A stretch of DNA of 64,000 bases from contig NC_057823.1 in the NCBI RefSeq assembly GCF_910594005.1, forward strand, positions 98,752,015 to 98,816,014, written 5' to 3'. The position numbers and the translations under genes are program-made. A model generated the notes under the pieces. The model worked only from the letters and a program-made list of their open reading frames with translations. It did no database searches and was not told the DNA's origin. Positions 23,451-36,019 of the stretch are shown one piece after another; positions within the stretch are counted from its first letter, which is position 1, and each line of letters opens with the position of its first letter. Source of the stretch: Cervus elaphus. Lineage: Eukaryota > Chordata > Mammalia > Artiodactyla > Cervidae.

Positions 23451-24488
23451 TCAGTTCAGTTGAGTTCAATCACGTGGTCTTGTCTGACTCTTTGCAACCC
23501 CATGAACCGCAGCACGCCAGGCCTCCTTGTCCATCACCAACTCCCAGAGCTTACCCAAACCCATGCCCATCGAGCTGGTGATGCCATCCAACCATCTCAT
23601 CCTCTGTCCCCTCCTTCTCCTCCTGCCCTCAATCTTTCCCAGCATCAGGGTCTTTTCAAATGAGTCAGCTCTTCACATCAGATGGCCAAAGTATTGGAGT
23701 TTCAGCTTCAGCATCAGTCCTTCCAATGAACACCCAGGACTGATCTCCTTTAGGAAGGACTGGTTGGATCTCCTTACAGTCCAAGAAACTCACAAGAGTC
23801 TTCAACACCACAGTTCAAAAGCATCAGTTCTTCAGTGTTCAGCTTTCTTTATAGTCCAACTCTCACATCCATACATGACCACTGGAAAAACCATAGCCTT
23901 GACTAGATGGACCTTTGTTGCCAATGTCTCTCCTTTTTAATATGCTGTCTGGGTTGGTCATAACTTTCCTTCCAAGGAGCAAGTGTCTTTTAATTTCATG
24001 GCTGCAGTCACCATCTGCAATGATTTGGGAGCCCAGAAAAATAAAGTCAGCCACTGTTTCCACTGTTCCCCTCATCTATTTCCCATGAAATGATGGGACT
24101 GGATGCCATGATCTTAGTTTTCTGAATGTTGAGCTTTAAGCCAATTTTTTCACTCTTCTTGTTCACTTTCATCAAGTGGCTCTTTAGTTCTTCTTGACTT
24201 TCTGCCATAAGGTTGGTGTCATCTGCATGTCTGAGGTTATTGATATTTCTCCTGGCACTCTTGATTCCAGCTTGTACTTCATCCAGTCCAGAATTTCTCA
24301 TGATGTTCTCTGCACATAAGTTAAATAAGCAGGGTGACAATATACAGCCTTGATGTACTCCTTTTCCTATTTGGAACCAATCTGTTGTTCCACGTCCAGT
24401 TCTAACTGTTGCTTCCTGACCTGCATACAGGTTTCTCAAGAGGCAGGTCAGGTGGTCGGGTATTCCCATCTCTTTCAGAATTTCCCAC
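23451..24488 (-). mobile_element. BovB LINE, 3' 1.0 kb
   Basis: Reads leftward from the TCAGTTCAGTT terminus. Homology stops at 24488 in TTCAGAATTTCCCACAT. The minus frame 24047-24490 encodes MWEILKEMGIPDHLTCLLRN, the QGCILSPCLFNL motif and a mutated active site HADD in place of YADD. Two premature breaks separate it from the C-terminal part. The copy is dead. Confidence 0.93.
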
Positions 24489-24554
24489 ATGCCAATGCTG
24501 TCTCAAATGCATATATTAGGTGAGAACTCTCTGGTGCAACTCTCTCAGTTGAGG

Positions 24555-24748
24555 CTTTCTTTTGCAGCTTGCAATGTGGGAGGTCTGAGTTCGATCCCTA
24601 TGTTCAGAAGATCCCCTGGAGGAGGGCATGGCAACCCACTCCAGTATTCTTGCCTGGAGAATCCCAAGGATGGAGGAGCCTGGTGGGCTGCAGTCCATGG
24701 GGTCACAAAAAGTCAGACTTGACTGAGGGACCAAGAACAGCAACAGGT
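24555..24748 (+). mobile_element. Bov-tA/Bov-A SINE, diverged
   Basis: GAGTTCGATCC (B-box-like), AGAAGATCCCCTGGAGGAGG, CCACTCCAGTATTCTTGCC and AGTCAGACTTGACTGAG mark the body in order. The tRNA head is degraded. Its 3' end almost touches the LTR fragment starting at about 24755. Confidence 0.9.
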
Positions 24749-24754
24749 AGATAA

Positions 24755-24960
24755 GGCCTCTCTAAAAACTAGCAAGGGGGTTTCTTTTCTGACCCTTTCT
24801 GATGTCTACATCAGAAGCTTTCTCTGTCCCTTTTATACTTTAATAAAACCTTGCTGCACAAAAGCTCCAAGTGATCAAGCCTCTTTTCTGGCCCCAGATC
24901 GAAATTCTCTCCTCCGGAGGCAAAGAATCCCAATTCATTAACGGCAACGTTTCAGTCCCA
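24755..24960 (+). mobile_element. Endogenous retrovirus LTR fragment (R-U5)
   Basis: A polyadenylation signal AATAAA (24841-24846) is followed by TTGCTGCACAAAAGCTCC, a CCTC-rich block and a 3' end near TTTCAGTCCCA, which resembles the R-U5 part of a ruminant endogenous retrovirus LTR. U3 and any internal retroviral genes are absent, so it is a solo, truncated LTR piece. Confidence 0.65.
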
Positions 24961-25304
24961 AATAAAAATTCAAGATTCTCAGGATACAAACAATTTTTAT
25001 ATTCAAAATGTAATTTATCTCAAGCAATCAAGTAAGCTACAAACCAAAGCACTCTACATATTCTGTTCTTCTACAATCACCATATGTTAAAATTGGTCTC
25101 CAAGGCCCCGTCAACTTGTAGTTCTGTAAATGCCCCACAATCTTCTCCTGCTGTTGTCAACTCTATCTACCCTGTCTAGACAGCATTTCTCTAAAGTATG
25201 CAAAACATCTCATTATCTCCCTCATTCCTGTATTAGGTGGAATATTCTGAAATTTTAGTATGAATCACTTTATAATTTCACTATGTATGTTTCTGTAATT
25301 ATCA

Positions 25305-25505
25305 TAGTAATGATAACTTTCATTAAGTACTTTGTATATGTCAGGGGCTGTGGTAAACACTTGTATTTATTATTTTATTAAAAATAATTCAAGGCAGTTT
25401 TTATTATACATATTTTACATATGAGGAAACCAGACGCTCAGAGGAGTAAAGTTATGTGCCTCATTCAGACAACTAAAGATGATGGATTAGAGGCTGTAAC
25501 CAAGA
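25305..25505 (+). mobile_element. MIR SINE
   Basis: The pattern CATTAAGTACTTTGTATATG, then GGGGCTGTGGTAAACACTT, ATATGAGGAAACCAGACGCT and CAGAGGAGTAAAGTTATGTG follows the MIR core and 3' region in order, with an internal AT-rich expansion. It is an ancient mammalian SINE. Confidence 0.82.
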
Positions 25506-25938
25506 TTTTACCATGTTAGACTAAAAATTAAAATGATATGTGTATATATATTAACATATACAGGTTTTCACTAACATATACATATACAGGTTTTCATTAA
25601 CACACACAGGTTTTCACTTTCTTACTCAAAGAAAGCACTGAGACAGGTTTGTATGCATGATCAAGATCTATTATCAGGTAATCAGAAAGTGCAGTGTGAC
25701 CACAAAATCAGCCTATGTACTTTATAGCCCTCTAAATAAGGTTATCCATTTCGTGGCCAGACACAACAAAGACAGTGGTGAATTTGAGTAAGGTCTCATT
25801 CATACGGTAACTTTACTTCAGGAAACCCAGAAACTTCTTCTTGTTCTTAAATTTTTTTACACAAAGAGCTTAGAAGTCTCTCAACCTGCCTAGAAAAGAC
25901 AAAGTTTTAAAATAATAAATAAGTATCTATGTATGTAA

Positions 25939-26137
25939 GCTTCCTATGGTGAGTCAGTGATAAAGAACCCACCGCCAATGCAGGAGATGTGGGTTCGATC
26001 TGTGGGTGGGGAGAAGGAAATGGCAACGCACTCCAGTATCCTTGCCTGGGAAATCTCATGGACAGAGGAAACCGAGGGCTACAGTCCACCGGGTCCCAAA
26101 AGAGTCGCACACGACTCACCAACTAAACAACAACAAC
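25939..26137 (+). mobile_element. Bov-tA SINE
   Basis: The head GCTTCCTATGGTGAGTCAG, GGGTTCGATC, then CACTCCAGTATCCTTGCCTG and ACACGACTCACCAACTAAAC with a (CAA)n tail. A short CTATGT occurs on both sides and may be the TSD. Confidence 0.92.
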
Positions 26138-26400
26138 CTATGTTTGCATATGATTTATGTGTATAGAATTAGAAAAATAATACAACCGAAAGTGGCTCTT
26201 TTGATCCCTTCCTGCCCATGTTTGCCCCTCAACTAACCTTGAAAGAACCAAATCATAGAAGCGCGATCACTAGGCAATTTAAACTAACTCCAGACTTAAC
26301 GCTCTCCTGAACGCACACCATGCCTCGCCTAAACTGTTGATTACTTCCTTAGATAAAAAGTAAGAGAAAAAAAAAAAAGTAAGAATGAAGAAATAATTTT

Positions 26401-26864
26401 TAATAAAAGAAGCGAGTTTCCATCTTACTCGCTCCATACATCTCACCCTCTCCTCCCCTCTCCCCATGTCCATAAATCTATTCTCTATGTCTGTTTCTCC
26501 ACTGTTGCCCTATAAATAAATTCTTCCGTACCATTTTTCTAGGTCCCGTATATATGTATTAGAATATGGTATTTATCTTTCTCTTTCTGACTCACTTCAC
26601 TCTGTATAATACGTTCTAGGTTCATCCACCTCATTAGCATCTGTAAAATAGATAGCCCACGGGAAATTGCTGTCTGGTTCAGGAAACTCCAACAGGAGCT
26701 CTGTATCAGCCTAGAGGTGTGGGGTGGGGAGGGAGCTGGGAGGGAGGTTCAAACGGAGGGGATATATGTATACCTATGGCTGATTCATGCTGGGGTTTGA
26801 CAGAAAACAGCAAAATTCTGCAAAGCAATTATCCTTCAATAAAAAATAAGATAATAATAAAAGA
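26401..26864 (+). mobile_element. L1 with 5' inversion and 10-bp TSD
   Basis: The segment from about 26411 to 26635 is antisense L1 (CTGACTCACTTCACTCTGTA; CTATGTCTGTTTCTCC). From about 26636 to 26854 the L1 3' UTR is in sense orientation (AAAATAGATAGCCCACGGG, CCTATGGCTGATTCATGC, A-rich tail). The two blocks are adjoining parts of one L1 joined head to head, as expected from twin priming. The exact repeat TAATAAAAGA at 26401-26410 and 26855-26864 brackets the whole unit. Confidence 0.88.
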
Positions 26865-26903
26865 GAAGAATTCAGTATTAATAGTTAAATAGTGACTATC
26901 TCT

Positions 26904-27418
26904 GGCCATCCTAGACAGCATATTAAAAAGCAGAGACATTGCTTTATCAACAAAGGTCCATCTAGTCCAGGCTATGGTTTTTCCAGTGGTCATGTATGGA
27001 TGTGAGAGTTGGATGGTGAAGAAAGCTGAGTGCCAAAGAATTGATGCTTTTGAACTGTGGCTTTGGAGAAGACTCTTGAGAGTCCCTTGGACTGCAAGGA
27101 GATCCAACCAGTCCATACTAAAGGAGATCAGTCCTAGGTGTTCATTGGAAGGGCTGATGCTGAAGCTGAAACTCCAATACTTTGGCCACCTCATGCGAAG
27201 AGCTGACTCATTGGAAAAGACCCTGATGCTGGGAGGGATTGGGGGCAGGAGGAGAAGGGGATGACAGAGGATGAGGTGGTTGGATGGCATCATTGATGCC
27301 ATGACATGGGTTTGGGTGAACTCCGGGAGTTGATGATGGACAGGGAAGCCTGGCGTGCTGTGGTTCACGGGGTCACAAAGAGTCAGACACGACTGAGTGA
27401 CTGAACTGACTGAACTAA
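26904..27418 (+). mobile_element. BovB LINE, 3' 0.5 kb with 11-bp TSD
   Basis: The C-terminal coding end and 3' terminus of BovB, bracketed by the duplication TGACTATCTCT at 26893-26903 and 27419-27429. The frame 26974-27264 encodes the BovB C-terminus (MVFPVVMYGCESWMVKKAE; AFELWLWRRLLRVPWTARR). The intact TSD and good frame suggest a relatively recent insertion. Confidence 0.95.
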
Positions 27419-27429
27419 TGACTATCTCT

Positions 27430-30400
27430 CTACTATAACAGCTCTCTTAGCAATCCTGCAAGCACATCACACAGGCAAGATAACACCTGAAGAGAGAGTA
27501 GGCCAATCTTTATGCAGCAGGTATTGACATGGAACCCGTCTACTGCCTAGAGCACTCACTGAGATCCTCCCCCAGCCCCTGCCTTTTTACCCTTTAAAAA
27601 CTCATGGCCGAGCAGAATCTTCAGAGTCGGTCTTGGGATTGGGGGAGAAAGGGAAGAAGGAAAGGCAGAAGTGAGGGAAAAAAGAAGAGGGGAGGGAGGG
27701 AAGAAAAGAAATATTCACAGTCCATAGGAAAGGAAAAATTACAGTGTGCATTTTGGAAGCACTAAAAACGCAGCGCTATTAAAAGTATGCTTAGAGCACT
27801 GGTTCTTTTTTACTGTCCAACCTTGACCAGTAACACTAATATAATTTAACTTTAGTTCGTATTCAGTAAGGCACGCATTTGAGTAGAAATGTAAGTATAA
27901 TATAATTTCTTATATGAAAGTAATAGCCACAGGCACAGTATATGCTTCTCTGAGTTCTATTTTCTCTCTACTCCTCTGAGTATTTCCACAGGAGCCTATA
28001 CTTTGCTATATTGATACTCCAGTTATTTATGTTTGTGTCACATTTAAGCCACTCTCACAGTCTCACACATGTAATGAAGTCCGTGTGATTCCAAGTGTCA
28101 CAGATTTTACTGCCTTATTTTGTTTTGCATACATACTCGATGACTGCCTTTCTCAAATTTATTTCCTATTGCGGATCTAGCCAGATACACGAGCAGTATT
28201 TTCCTCCAGACGGCTAGCACTGCATTTGTTTTTTGTTTTAGCATGCACTTTTTCATAATATTCGGTCTTAATGGCATTTCACACACACGCACCTCTTTGC
28301 TGTTTTCATTCTGCGTGTTTGTCCCTTCTCTCAACATTCTCCTCACACTTTATACCTATTCCTTCTACCAGGAGGTTCTTCTCCGAGGACATTAATTTCC
28401 TATCTGTGTAAAATCCATCTACCCTACAGCAATTTCTAATTCCTTACAAAACTGAAACCCATTCTGTCTGTGCCTCAAGCTAAGTTTTTAGTTTTATGTT
28501 CCTCCACGCCTTGGCCCAAACGAGGCACAGGGAGCCTAAAGAACTCTGACCACGTTTCAAGGATGGCTTACTTATGTGGGAAAGCAAATGGACGGCGCTT
28601 CCATTTCAGAAGATGACAAGAGATCAGTAATCAAGAGATCCTTCACTAAAGTAATATAAAGAAAAGGGTGAGTCATTGTTGTCAAAGCATTGCACATAAA
28701 GGATGAAGAGAACTCTGGCGGAGACAGCTTCTCCTCTCTGGGGGACCTGCTGATTACAAAGCATCATAAACACATCCAAAAATCTGTTCCCAAAGATGCA
28801 AAGACTCCAAAAACACCTCTTAAAGGGAAACACCACCATGGTTATCACAACTTACTTCTATTTGTTCTTTTTGTTTTCAGTTTCATAATTTATACTTTAA
28901 TCTCACCTCACATATCACAGAGATATATGAAACAAGATTAGAAACACAATTACCGAGATAGTCATCGGAGTGACTCCTTCTGGTATTCTCCCTGAAACCT
29001 ACCCACAAATAAAAACTGCACAGATGTATAAGCAGTGAATCACTGCCACATTCTCTCTACATCTTTATTTACAGTTTGGTAACTTGACATTTGTGAGGAT
29101 TACTGGAGACAGTTAATCTTGTTGGAATGAAAATTTCAATAAAAATAATAAAGTTATTTCATATGGATGATTTATTATTAAAGTATGTAAAAAGGTTAGC
29201 ACTTACTGTTGCCTGTGAAAACTAATGCATATTCACAATCATTGAGAATGCTAGACCCTTGCTCCTGAACCCGTGAGAAACTCACATTGTACTTTGTACG
29301 ATGTTATGCAGTTTGTGGTAGATAGCAAAATTTTAAAGCATTCACTACAAATTATTTAAAAAAAAAAGATTAAAGGACTCAAAGCCTTGTATATTTCACT
29401 TTTAACCCATACTCCCACAGCCTTATAGTAGATTCATCCAGACCATCACATTGCACAGTGACGGGGACTAAAATACTAGAATAAAGAAACTCACAGAGCA
29501 GCTTGAGGGACTCCTGGATCAGGTTTCTCTATCATTGTTCTCATTCAGAACTAGAATTTTGCTCCTGGTTCCAACCAGTATTACTCCCCTCGTACTGGTG
29601 GCTTCCAACTAGGCTCTAATGCCTGTGCCCTTCAGAAAGATCCGCAAGTCATGAAAGGAGAACAGTCTGCGCGGGAGCTTTAAGAGTGAGAAAACTTCTC
29701 TGGTGGTAGTCCTAGCCATCTTTGCCTGCTGTAAGTCCAGGCTGACTAAGAGACCAGAGAGCTTTCTCCTCTCATTAAAGAGCCAAGAAGCTATTTAAAC
29801 CTCTATAAAACAACCTCACCAGAGTTAATGTAGTCTTTGGCACTGTCAAAAGGAGGGTCAGAAAAAGTACCTTCTGAATATTTATCAGCAAAAATTATTA
29901 CTAAAAGTAAACAGGTTATATTTTGAAAACTAGAAAGTGTGGTATCAAATTGTGTAATGATTCTGAAAATGTATTCAAATAATTGTGGTTTTGCTTTTTT
30001 TACGTTTTGATAAGGAAACAGTAAAACATGCATACAAACATGGCTTAAACTCACCTGAAGTAGCACCTCTCTTCTGAATAGCTTAGAGAACATAAAAGCC
30101 TGTTTTTTCTCATGCCCCATAAACATTTGATTCACACACTAACAACTGGATCAGACTAGGCGTATTAAGAATAACTTGGAAAGTAAATGGAATTATAGCA
30201 TCACATTGTTAAAATTTATAGTGCTGGGATTACAAATGATTAATATAATTTCTGATTATTGAGCCCACTAATAAAAGAGGGTCAGTTACCCAGAGTGAGG
30301 CTATGTCATTACCATGAATTCTCAAAATGTCCACATCTTTTTATCACCTGTGTTTACCTAGTATTCATTCTTTATTTCTTGTTTTGTGACCAGATTTTCT

Positions 30401-32129
30401 AAAAACATTGTCATGCTAGACAGTTTGAGGACAAGGCTCATGGAAAATGACTATGTCAGTGAATAAATACCTTTAAATGCAATACCATTCTTTGTTTTGT
30501 TTTTTTTTAACATGTTGTTGATTTGCATTATAGAGAATATTCCTGCTCATTTCACAGCTAAAGATTAAGAGCACACTTTTGAATGAATTGTTGAAATACA
30601 TTAAACCATTTTTGCTAATGCTGCTCTGTTCTTCCTTTAACTCTGTGCTTCTTGATTATCCTCCGAGATAAGATATAACTAGATGATGGAGGAAATGGAG
30701 AGTACAAAATAGAGTTATTATGCCTCCCAAAGCAAACAAATGTATTTTTAAAATGCACTGATATATGCATTTATTTTCCTTTCTCCACCCAAATTTCCTT
30801 ATTTATTATTTTTTGACTGATAAATTCTAAAGAGATTTTTCTCAGAATGATGCATGCAGGATTATTCTATATATTAGGAGAGGACCTTAAACCAAGATTA
30901 AACATACCAATAGAAGCCTGAGCTTGAATTGGATCTCAGCAATCTCTACTTTAACACCTTTCTTTAATCAACTGATCCAATGACCTATGAGAAACTTTAA
31001 AAGAAAACAACTAAAAACAGAGAGCATTATAAAAATAAGCTACCTCTGCAATTTCTATGGCAGGACTTGCTTGTCTCATCTGTCTTTCGCACATATAAAG
31101 TCAACACTCTCTTGTTAGTAGATTCATTTTCCTGGACAACAACCAGAAATGTTTATATTCCTTTCTATAGGAAAGCCTGGCTGAAACAATGAGTAGGTAG
31201 AGGGTTACTGAGGATTTAATTTTCAAAAGAGCTTCTTTTCATGGTTTAATTTTTATGTAAATAATATTATTGCTGTGTGTGATTGACTGTAAAATTACTT
31301 AAAGTTAATTGTGTAAGTAATCGTTTGAAAAAATTATGTCCATTGAAATGCATCTTGAGAAAATTTGAAATACTGTCAGTTGGATTTAAACTTTTTTCTG
31401 AAAGAAGCGTTAAACTTTCTAATATTCTAAAATAAAATGAGGCACCCTGATTTTTTACTATGTGCTACATCTAAGAAATGATTATGAGATGGAGAAGGCA
31501 ATACAAGATATTTAAAGCACCCTGAGGGGACATATTTGAAGATTGCCATGCCGCTGAGTATTTACTAAACACCCTGAAGCATAGTAAAAAAATAAAACTT
31601 TAAGACAATCAGATGAGGTTACATAAAGTTCTAACCACAAATATTTTGACCACAGGAGCCCTAGTATCACTTTGTAATTCCTATACATGATAACAGAGCA
31701 GATAACTACAATGAGTTAATATATACAGACTTGTGGGAAACAAAACCTTATACAGAGGCTCATTTAGGACTGGGGCAAACTCATAGTATAACAAATGTAA
31801 TTAGTCCCTGGATCACTTTTGTTTCAGAAGTATACAAGTATTTCCAAATTGACATGTTTTATTTGAACCCAAATTATCTTCTGCATAACCTGTTCTGTTA
31901 TATAAGATTCTTTTTTAATAACAAAGAAATGAACTATAAAATGTAGGTAAAGGGGAGTTATAGATATAGGGTCACTGAAGGAAGAGATAAAGAGCCAGGC
32001 TTGTCATAAAACACATAAACTAGAGAAGCAATAAGTAAAGGACAATGAATGCCCGAAGGGGCCATCAGGACAGTGTTCTAATGGTCTTCAACTTTGTTAC
32101 CTTAGCAGAGAGTCAGGGAGATTTGCTAA
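27430..32129. other. Longest stretch without recognised repeats
   Basis: This 4.7 kb holds no repeat family I can name with confidence. A GA-rich purine tract lies at about 27640-27712. The part at 27530-27630 (CCCTTTAAAAACTCATGGC) has an LTR-like look but I cannot assign it. The ORFs at 28107-28346, 28690-28941 and 29803-30135 have no recognisable domain. The part at 29400-29810 is less AT-rich than its surroundings. Confidence 0.4.
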
Positions 32130-32342
32130 GACTCAACAGGGTAGCTCAGCAGTAAAGAATCTGCCTGTCAATGAAGGAAACGCTGGTTCCATCCCTGGGT
32201 CAGGAAGATCCCCTGGAGGAGGCAATGGCAATCCACTCCAGGATTCTGGCATGCAGAATTCCATGGAGGGACGAGCCTGGCAGGCTGCAGACCATGGAGT
32301 CACAAGGAATCAGACACGACTGAAGTGACTGAGCATGCATAC
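32130..32342 (+). mobile_element. Bov-tA SINE
   Basis: The body motifs are in order: GTAGCTCAGCAGTAAAGAAT, GGTTCCATCC (diverged B box), GGAAGATCCCCTGGAGGAGG and CAGACACGACTGAAGTGACT. The first ten bases of the head are lost or diverged. Confidence 0.92.
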
Positions 32343-32608
32343 AACATCTATATTATTATGCAACTTACTAAAGCATGTTACTCATAATATTCCCATTTAT
32401 ACTGATTTGATATGTTCCTAAAACATTTATCTGTAACCCAAACATAAGCTATTTTCTACCTTTAATAATAAAAATAGCTACCTAATTTCTGATTTTGTAA
32501 AGAACATATATGCTCGCTTTAAATCAAAATAAAAACTTAAGACTGTGGAGAAAAGCATAGGGGAAAAATGTAACAATTGGCTGAGAAACAAGAAAAATCT
32601 CACTACCT

Positions 32609-32778
32609 CTAAGGAGAAGAGGGAGACAGAGGATGAGATGGTTGGATGGCATCACCATTTCAATGGACATGAACTTGGCTAAACTCCGGCAGATGGTGAT
32701 GGACAGGGAAGCCTGACGTGCTGCACCCCATGAGGTGCAAAGAGTCGGACATAACTTGGCGACTGGACAACAGCAACC
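32609..32778 (+). mobile_element. BovB 3'-terminal scrap
   Basis: Only the last 170 bp of BovB: AGACAGAGGATGAGATGG, GATGGCATCACC, CTAAACTCCGGCAGATGG and GGACAGGGAAGCCTGACGTG. It ends ACAACAGCAACC instead of the usual GAACTGAACTG. Confidence 0.88.
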
Positions 32779-33079
32779 AAAGTTTGTAATGATTTGTTGT
32801 GCAGCCACAGAAAAAATTAATGCAACAGATTTTGACATGAATTTACTTTTTTATTTCTTACTTTGCTGCTAACTTATTTTGCTGCTTACAGATTCACTTT
32901 TCCCACAATATCCACAAAGTGGGTACATGATAATTTAAATAGGTACATGTTGAATCATTCACTTAGTAAAAACATATTCCTAGTTATTTTACAAAAAAAA
33001 GAAAAGCCAGTTTATTTTATGCATGACTTTCCACATCTTTGTTTTAACACTTAAAACATGTATCATTGCAATGCTTCTG

Positions 33080-33560
33080 AGAAAATAGAAGACAACTCTT
33101 AACTCATTTCTGTGGCTAAAAAGTATTCTATGGTTTGGCACATAATACTAAATTATTTCCTCTTCAGGCTGTTTCTAGTTTCTTTGCAATAGAAACTGTT
33201 ATAATAAATATGTCTGTTCCTGTAATACTATATATTGGTAGCTTAATTTACAGAGGATAGAATCTTACAAAAATGACTTCTGGCTCAGAGTATAAGCATC
33301 TTTTTGATTTAATAAATAATATTTATTAATATTCTAAATATTCCAAGATATCTGCATCAATTCACATTGCCATTCACAATGTATTATGCCTCTAAGTATT
33401 TTCACAGTTAAATTTTAGAAATTATGAGAAGTGAAAAAGAGATGTGTTACTTTACAATAGATTTCCCTATTATTGCTATATGATTTTATGATTATTGGTT
33501 ATTTATATTTGCTGGTCTTTGAATGCCTTTCTGGGCAACTTTTAGTAAACAATTCATTTC
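33080..33560 (-). mobile_element. Old L1M, antisense
   Basis: Strongly decayed antisense L1 ORF2-tail sequence: AAAGTATTCTATGGTTTGG, GCTGTTTCTAGTTTCTTTG, the CACATTGCCATTCACAATG block and the TATTTGCTGGTCTTTGAATG end. The subfamily cannot be determined by eye. Confidence 0.55.
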
Positions 33561-35382
33561 TCCACTAAAGTGAAATGCCAACTGTACATGCATTTTTCAA
33601 TAACACTGCTAAAGAAAAGCAGAAGAATCTCTCATCAAAATTGTAAAGACATGTTTTAAAGTTTTTAGAAAGTATTACATAATTTTAAATTGTCTACAGT
33701 AATTGAAAATAGTTAAAAAATAAAAATGGAAGACTTACTTAAAATATCTCATTAATTTATGATTACCATAATTTAAGAAAATTTTTATGTTAACAGGTTC
33801 TTAATTAGGTGCAGAGCATTATTGCTTACCACATTAATCTGCTTAAATAATTCTACCTTTGATCTTTATATTCACCTGTTGTGAACTTTGGGATAAATCT
33901 AAGGTTTATGAATGCAAATTAACTTGATTAATTTTCTGCAGAGCAGGAATCGGTAGAAAGTGAACCGGAGATAAGATTTTGTGGTAAAGATTGTTATTTA
34001 CTCTCCAAAGAGCTACTCTACTTTCTGGGAAAAAAGTATATTTCCAAGGCTCCTCTGAACTTACTTGTGGACATATGGCAATCTGATGGTGGTATATAAG
34101 AAGTAACACACAGCTCTTCCAGGTCCAGACCTCAAAATCTTCCTCTGGAAGCTCTTTCATGATCTTTTGTCTTTTTCAATAGCTAGAACAGAGATAACTT
34201 TTTGTCCAAAATGCCTATGCTAATCCTGCAGAATCACCTGAAGGAGGGCTACGCTGACAACCTGTTTTCATGCTCAGCACTATTACAAGCATTAGGAATA
34301 CATTTCTATTACTTTCAAACCTCAAACCATTTTATGGAGACTTTTTTATTCATGTGTGTTTTGTTTGCTTTCATTTTTTTTTGTTGTTGTTGTTCTACAA
34401 ATTAGTCTACTTTCTAATAGGTACCAATTACATGCCAGTCAATTTCCTTAGGAGTTTTAGACACAGTATTTCTTTTAAACATAAAGGAATACTCCAAAGG
34501 AGATATATAAAATTCTGAGAATTAAAAATAAAAATGTGCATTTCCAACTCCTATATTATTTTCTCATTACTATGTCACTATTTTATCCAAATATTATATG
34601 ATTAAGATAATATAGGAACTACTCTTAAAAAGGGAGGTAATAGTAAAAATTATCAGAATGGCTCAAATGAAATATGTTTAAGAATGCTGAGCTGACGGAA
34701 ACCTTGCATATCCATTGAACTCTTTCAGTAAAGGCTTCTTGAGTGCCTAAAGCGATTTCCCAGACACATTTTTCTGATAATAAGATAAGGAGGAGATCCT
34801 TCTTGGAAAAGAAAACATTTTGCTGATAATAAAACTCAGATGTTTATCAGTTATGGTAACAAGTAAGTCAGGGAACTTTCCATAGGTCACTTACGGCTTA
34901 TAGCTTACAACTAGTACGTAATGAATCCAGGATTGAAATTAAGATGATCTGACTTAATGCTTATTCTCTTAATAATAAGCAGAACACTATGCTTAGTCCC
35001 TCCCTGCACCTTGATTTGGCCAGAGATACATTTTAACGGAAATCTAGCCCAGCTTTCCTGCTGGTATTGCAAGTCTTCCAACAGGAAATTTATGCAATGA
35101 TACATCAATTTCTATCCAAAACAAACTGGGAAGACCAGACTGTGAGGCTTGGTAGATAGAGTCTGTATGTAAGAGCTGGCTAGACAGAAGATAGTCCCAG
35201 GAATCTGCATTTATTATGGAGTTCAGAATCAGGGCCTAGCTAAAAAGTCAAGAGGTGTACAGTGATCAAAGTAAAAGCAGCCCATTATTCAGCTACCAGA
35301 AGACAGTTAGTAGCATGCAAGACACACAGTGAGACAATCATTTAAGAACCAGGAAAGTAGTATGAAAGCAGATTAAAATACC
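33561..35382. other. Non-repetitive AT-rich DNA
   Basis: No confident repeat or gene. A short T-rich, TTG-repeat stretch lies at about 34375-34395. Confidence 0.45.
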
Positions 35383-35397
35383 TCACTGAGTCCTCTT

Positions 35398-35595
35398 GGG
35401 CTTCCCTGACAGTTCAGTTGGTAAAGAATCTGCCTGCAACGCAGGAGACTCTGGTTCAGTTCCTGGGTTGGGAAGATCCACTGGAGAAGGGAAAGGCTAC
35501 TTACTCCAGTACTCTGGCCAGGAAAATACCATGGACTGTATTTCCATGGGGCTGCAAAGAGTCTGACATGACTGAGCGACTCACGTCACTTCACT
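35398..35595 (+). mobile_element. Bov-tA SINE with 15-bp TSD
   Basis: A full SINE from GGGCTTCCCTGACAGTTCAG to the ACTTCACTTCACT tail. It is bracketed by the exact duplication TCACTGAGTCCTCTT at 35383-35397 and 35596-35610, the best SINE TSD in the window. Confidence 0.97.
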
Positions 35596-36019
35596 TCACT
35601 GAGTCCTCTTAGAAGCCCAAAAGCTGGAAAAGTAGAAGGACTATAAAAAGCAGACTAAAACAGTCATGAAGTTGAACTCAAACTCCTAAGGGAATTTCTT
35701 CTCAGCCAAAGAGATTCTATGCTCATCTGAATAGGCTGAATTATCATAAGAAAATAGCTCAAAAATGTCCAACATCTCACACAAAACAAAAGGTTATTAT
35801 TCATTTACGTAGTAATTGTAGTGTTGTAAATCACTGAGTGGTTCTTTACCACGGGGTAATTTAGAGATTCCTATTCTTTTCAACTAGGGGCTCCACCATC
35901 TCCTGAGGACATGCAATTATCTGCACCAAGTTGGAAAAGAGGGAAAAGAGTTTATTTAGGGGGCTTTTGAAATAACATTAAATTCTTATTGCTTTGAGGT
36001 CAAGAAGCAACCATTAGAA

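Noticed and set aside
27530..27630. LTR-like block with TTTAAAA and GAATCTTCAGAG
   Set aside because: Only a loose resemblance to retroviral LTR promoters. No ends, no partner LTR and no family could be assigned.
29803..30135. 110-codon minus-strand ORF
   Set aside because: No recognisable domain, low-complexity hydrophobic stretches and no exon-like boundaries; most likely chance.
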